From the NCBI GenBank assembly GCA_002168015.1, contig NHCX01000100.1:7648-15047 (forward strand): DNA of 7,400 nt. Reading direction: 5' to 3'. Shown here one piece after another: positions 6,601-7,400 of the stretch. The DNA is from Verrucomicrobia bacterium TMED44 (GTDB lineage: Bacteria > Verrucomicrobiota > Verrucomicrobiia > Opitutales > Seribacteraceae). How positions within the stretch are numbered: position 1 is the stretch's first letter; the number at the start of each line of letters is the position of its first letter. A program made the position numbers and the translations under genes. The notes under the pieces are model-generated. The model searched no databases, was not told the DNA's origin, and worked only from the letters and a program-made list of their open reading frames with translations.

Positions 6601-7021
6601 CTTGTACAACATCAGTCTACGATTAAGCTTAGTAGTTAATTCGATTTTTAAAAAAAATTGAGGAACTTCAATTTGGAAAAAACATTTGCTCCATTCAAGA
6701 AGTATAACCGAGCTATCATCAATTAGATCATATATATTTGAAAAAAAAAAATTCGTCCTGCTTTTCTATATTATAAAAGTCACAATGAATAAATTTCGGC
6801 AACCCATCATGCAATGATATCTTTGAGAAGGAGTTACTTACAATGTCATTGTTGTTATAATACTTTCCAATACATCGTGATATAAATGTTTTACCGGACC
6901 CCATTTGTCCATCTATATAAATAACATATGGAAAAACTATGGGTAAAACCCTCGTTTTAATAATACTAGTTGTATCTTCAGGACTTACACTAATTGCCTT
7001 CCATAATAATTCAGGGGTCAT
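6574..7021 (-). CDS. tsaE: TsaE, t6A-synthesis ATPase, interrupted by a frameshift at a T11 run
   Basis: TsaE is the P-loop ATPase that works with TsaB and TsaD to make N6-threonylcarbamoyladenosine at A37 of ANN-decoding tRNAs. The uninterrupted frame from ATG 7021 gives 97 residues, stopping at 6728. It contains the Walker A GQMGSGKT (38-45), SNSF (62-65) in place of the usual SPTF, and HCDFYNI (79-85) for the usual HxDxYR. It then ends abruptly at FFFFKYI. After the 11-T run the next frame continues SNIYDLIDDSSVILLEW, which supplies the missing conserved Glu-Trp, then LNRRLMLYK matching the family's C-terminal Arg region, and stops at 6574. Removing one T gives 148 residues, normal for TsaE. 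The start is fixed by an in-frame TGA at 7048-7046 and overlaps the upstream protease gene by 11 bp. Missing Pro in SNSF and Asn for Arg in DFYN show a diverged copy. Decay, sequencing error and slippage rescue all remain possible. Confidence 0.85.
6741..6751. repeat. 11-base A/T homopolymer at the tsaE frame change
   Basis: Eleven A on the plus strand, T on the tsaE coding strand, cover three Phe codons plus two bases. The tsaE reading frame changes here. Runs of this length are prone to replication indels, to base-calling errors and to RNA polymerase slippage. Confidence 0.9.
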
Positions 7022-7400
7022 GGTCGTTAGTGAAAATAAGTATAATCATTATAATATTAAATGCGGAATGCAAAAGTATAGGGTAAAAAATACTACCATA
7101 CTTTTCGTAAATGTAATTTAAAAATAAGGATAATGTGACTAGTACTGTAAAAGCTAATATATTCAAATGAACGATACTAAATATTAGTGCGACAATTACA
7201 GACGAAATTAAGATACTATAATTTTTTTTAAGAATACGATAAAATAATCCCCTAAATGTTATTTCTTCGATAATTGGGGCTACAATAACTATAGATACAA
7301 TAAACTTAAATATTTCTGACGGTGCACTACGCTTAAGATTTAACACAATATCTTGTTCAAGAAATCCAGGTAAAGTGTATTTTGATAAAAAAGAAACAAA
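7011..7400 (-). CDS. CPBP-family intramembrane metalloprotease (5' end outside window)
   Basis: This is the C-terminal 129 residues of a CPBP (CAAX protease and bacteriocin-processing, 'Abi') membrane protein. The frame is open to the right edge, so the true start lies outside; a GTG at 7346 is internal. Signature motifs are all present, numbered from the edge: EEITFR at 45-50 (EExxxR), FSIVH at 74-78 (FxxxH) and HSAFN at 111-115 (HxxxN). These are the glutamate-histidine active-site elements of this family. Hydrophobic segments lie at about 31-44, 61-76, 79-97 and 104-123. Family members cleave prenylated or peptide substrates within membranes, and some give immunity to bacteriocins; the substrate here is unknown. 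The stop TGA at 7013-7011 lies inside the start of tsaE, so the two genes are probably co-transcribed and translationally coupled. Confidence 0.88.
   Translation of the reverse strand, partial: FVSFLSKYTLPGFLEQDIVLNLKRSAPSEIFKFIVSIVIVAPIIEEITFRGLFYRILKKNYSILISSVIVALIFSIVHLNILAFTVLVTLSLFLNYIYEKYGSIFYPILLHSAFNIIMIILIFTNDHDP

Noticed and set aside
6728..7021. Treating the 97-residue frame as a complete small P-loop protein
   Set aside because: It stops exactly after the homopolymer, and the missing TsaE C-terminus, including Glu-Trp, is present in the adjacent frame.
6939..7121. Plus-strand 60-codon frame
   Set aside because: It is antisense to tsaE and the CPBP protease, both of which have recognisable motifs.
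7011..7346. Taking GTG at 7346 as the start of the protease gene
   Set aside because: The frame stays open for 18 more codons to the window edge, and CPBP proteins have further N-terminal membrane segments.

Overview
This is AT-rich bacterial chromosome with close-packed housekeeping genes and no sign of an insertion sequence, CRISPR array or prophage. Short intergenic gaps, mostly weak Shine-Dalgarno sequences, a class 2 (quinone-linked) dihydroorotate dehydrogenase and a porphobilinogen synthase without the zinc cysteines suggest a respiring Gram-negative-type bacterium. The overall look of the hypothetical proteins reminds me of Verrucomicrobiota (Opitutae-like, aquatic), but that is an impression from memory and not proven by the sequence.

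Left part (1-3149): a minus-strand SLC13/DASS-type permease with two RCK_C domains runs off the left edge. It is divergent from hemB (porphobilinogen synthase, haem pathway). hemB converges on a minus-strand gene for a very acidic protein of unknown function, and the two stop codons overlap. Middle part (3150-5415): a 104-bp divergent promoter region, then pyrD (pyrimidine synthesis), then a gene for a membrane-anchored or exported protein with MORN/YwqK-like repeats. That gene ends 2 bp from the CCA end of a minus-strand tRNA-Leu. The tRNA is clean and complete, but its anticodon is AAG, so it has A at the wobble position, which is rare for a bacterial leucine tRNA.

Right part (5416-7400): a Lys-rich hypothetical protein gene on plus. 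Converging on it is a minus-strand pair: a CPBP-family (CAAX/Abi) intramembrane protease whose 5' end lies outside the window, overlapping by 11 bp the start of tsaE (t6A tRNA modification ATPase). tsaE is broken by a frame change at a run of 11 T on its coding strand. Its C-terminal third, including the conserved Glu-Trp, continues in another frame to position 6574. Dropping one T gives a 148-residue protein of normal TsaE length. This is either a base-calling error, a real mutation, or a site where polymerase slippage restores the frame.

The genes do not form one pathway. I found no convincing new multi-gene system. The two signals most worth following up are the tRNA-Leu(AAG) and the homopolymer-interrupted tsaE; both concern translation and lie about 1.2 kb apart.
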